DNA of 64,000 nt from Lycocorax pyrrhopterus obiensis (Eukaryota; Chordata; Aves; Passeriformes; Paradisaeidae), in assembly GCA_014706295.1 (NCBI GenBank), contig JACSVZ010000007.1, forward strand, positions 44,344,975 to 44,408,974. Reading direction: 5' to 3'. The notes beneath the pieces are model-generated. The model saw only the letters and a list, made by a program, of their open reading frames with translations. It made no database searches and was not told where the DNA came from. Both the position numbers and the translations under genes were made by a program. Numbering within the stretch: position 1 is the stretch's first letter; the number at the start of each line of letters is the position of its first letter. Shown here piece by piece: positions 63,214 to 64,000 of the stretch.

Positions 63214-63878
63214 GTTATGTGGGTTCTGTGTTAGATAATGAAGTAACTGCAAAGAAATATGATGTTACTTCTGCTCATTGAACAGCCAGATTGCTGTCTC
63301 CTTCCCTCAACCAGGTCCTCAAACACACTATACTCATCATGTGCTGTCATCCAAATCTTTGCACTTTGGTAGAAATAATATGTGACACAGGACATGATGG
63401 TGTAATTTACTCTATGTGAAGTAAGCCTACCACTATTTATCCTGGCCTGTGTTTTTTATGACAGAACATGAAAGAATTGTGTGTGACCTCCCATCAATCC
63501 AGTGCTGCTGTTGCCTGCAAGATAGTGTATGGTTCCTTCAAATGGATAAAAAATACGTTGCCCAAAAAGGAGCTGAATCACAGAATCCTCACCTCATAGT
63601 CGATGGAGCAGTGAGGGAGCAGGCTCACACAATCGCCGGTAACATCCTGGCTGGACTATACAGAGCACTTTCCTTGGGACACAACGTGCCACTGTGCAGC
63701 ATGGTTGTTGGTCTGTCAATAGTGCGTGTCTGCCTGCTGTATTTCCTGCCCTACCCAGAGGCTGGAGGAAAGCTGCTTACTTGATCACTTTCCATTCTGC
63801 TGGATCCACTAATCTATCACTTGGCAGTATGTGCACCTCTTCCACTGCCCTGCTGTCAGGAACTGAGAAAAATTACAG
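63214..63878. other. Short unique stretch between CR1 and LTR
   Basis: No gene recognised. A frame of 111 codons (63449-63784, plus) has no recognisable features. Confidence 0.5.
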
Positions 63879-64000
63879 TGCTGGTTTTGGCTGAAGTAGG
63901 GTTAATTTTCTTCACAGTGGCTGGTGTGGGGCTGTGTTTTGGATTTGTGCTGAACACAGGGTTGATAATAGAGAGATGTTTTTGTTATTGCTGAGCAGGG
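63879..64000 (+). mobile_element. Start of an endogenous retrovirus LTR, cut by the window end
   Basis: It begins with TG and 'ctggttttggctgaagtag' and follows the LTR at 25071 base for base with few changes through 'cttcacagtggctgg' and 'gttttggatt', to 'gagatgtttttgtt'. At 38.8 kb from the LTR at 25071 it cannot be the partner of that LTR in one provirus of normal size. Whether it is solo or the 5' LTR of a provirus lies outside the window. Confidence 0.9.

Noticed and set aside
62847..63281. 144-codon plus-strand frame
   Set aside because: It lies almost entirely in the 3' part of a CR1 element.
25071..64000. One provirus bounded by the LTRs at 25071 and 63879
   Set aside because: 38.8 kb is several times the size of a provirus, and no retroviral coding motifs lie between.
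1..64000. CRISPR arrays, operons, bacterial or phage genes
   Set aside because: Composition, retroposon content and lack of dense coding all indicate vertebrate nuclear DNA; no regularly spaced repeats are present.

Overview
The window looks like avian nuclear DNA, probably from a passerine or another neoavian bird. It carries chicken-repeat 1 (CR1) retroposons of several ages and both orientations, some ending in the typical ATTCTATG-like tail repeats. It has two copies of a tRNA-Ile-headed, CR1-tailed SINE of the TguSINE1 type known from zebra finch. It also has endogenous-retrovirus LTRs of a kind common in bird genomes. Apart from the repeats the DNA is AT-rich and gene-poor, consistent with an intergenic region or a very long intron. 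I recognise no multi-exon gene, and almost all open frames are short and featureless.

The exception is a compact island at about 9.35-9.78 kb. On the minus strand a complete intronless gene is visible: TATA box (9704-9710), strong Kozak start, an 81-codon frame (9421-9666) and an AATAAA signal (9361-9366). The protein has an arginine-rich, cysteine-free, SR-containing N-terminal two thirds whose first residues resemble avian protamine, followed by a proline/glutamate-rich acidic tail. I read it as a candidate sperm nuclear basic protein (protamine- or transition-protein-like). This is the most interesting object in the window.

Its setting is unusual. The island is bracketed by two LTR fragments in opposite orientation (about 9063-9165 minus and 10030-10197 plus). 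The whole block of about 2.27 kb seems to interrupt a CR1 reverse-transcriptase region whose halves lie at about 8795-8864 and 11134-11830. This suggests that a gene-bearing segment was inserted into, or rearranged within, an older CR1.

Layout: 1-8.8 kb, unique AT-rich DNA with an old CR1 piece, a SINE (3641-3773) and a CR1 tail (about 6 kb). 8.8-11.8 kb, the split CR1 with the protamine-like island. 11.8-25 kb, unique DNA with a minus-strand CR1 (14.5-15.1 kb), a plus-strand CR1 (22.5-22.9 kb) and a second SINE (23.07-23.2 kb). 25.07-25.66 kb, a near-complete solo LTR. 25.7-41.4 kb, unique DNA. 41.4-42.5 kb, a CR1 with an antisense CR1 nested inside it. 42.5-62.9 kb, unique DNA with possible conserved noncoding stretches and hairpins. 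62.9-63.2 kb, a CR1 3' end. 63.88 kb to the end, the start of another LTR of the same family as the one at 25 kb.
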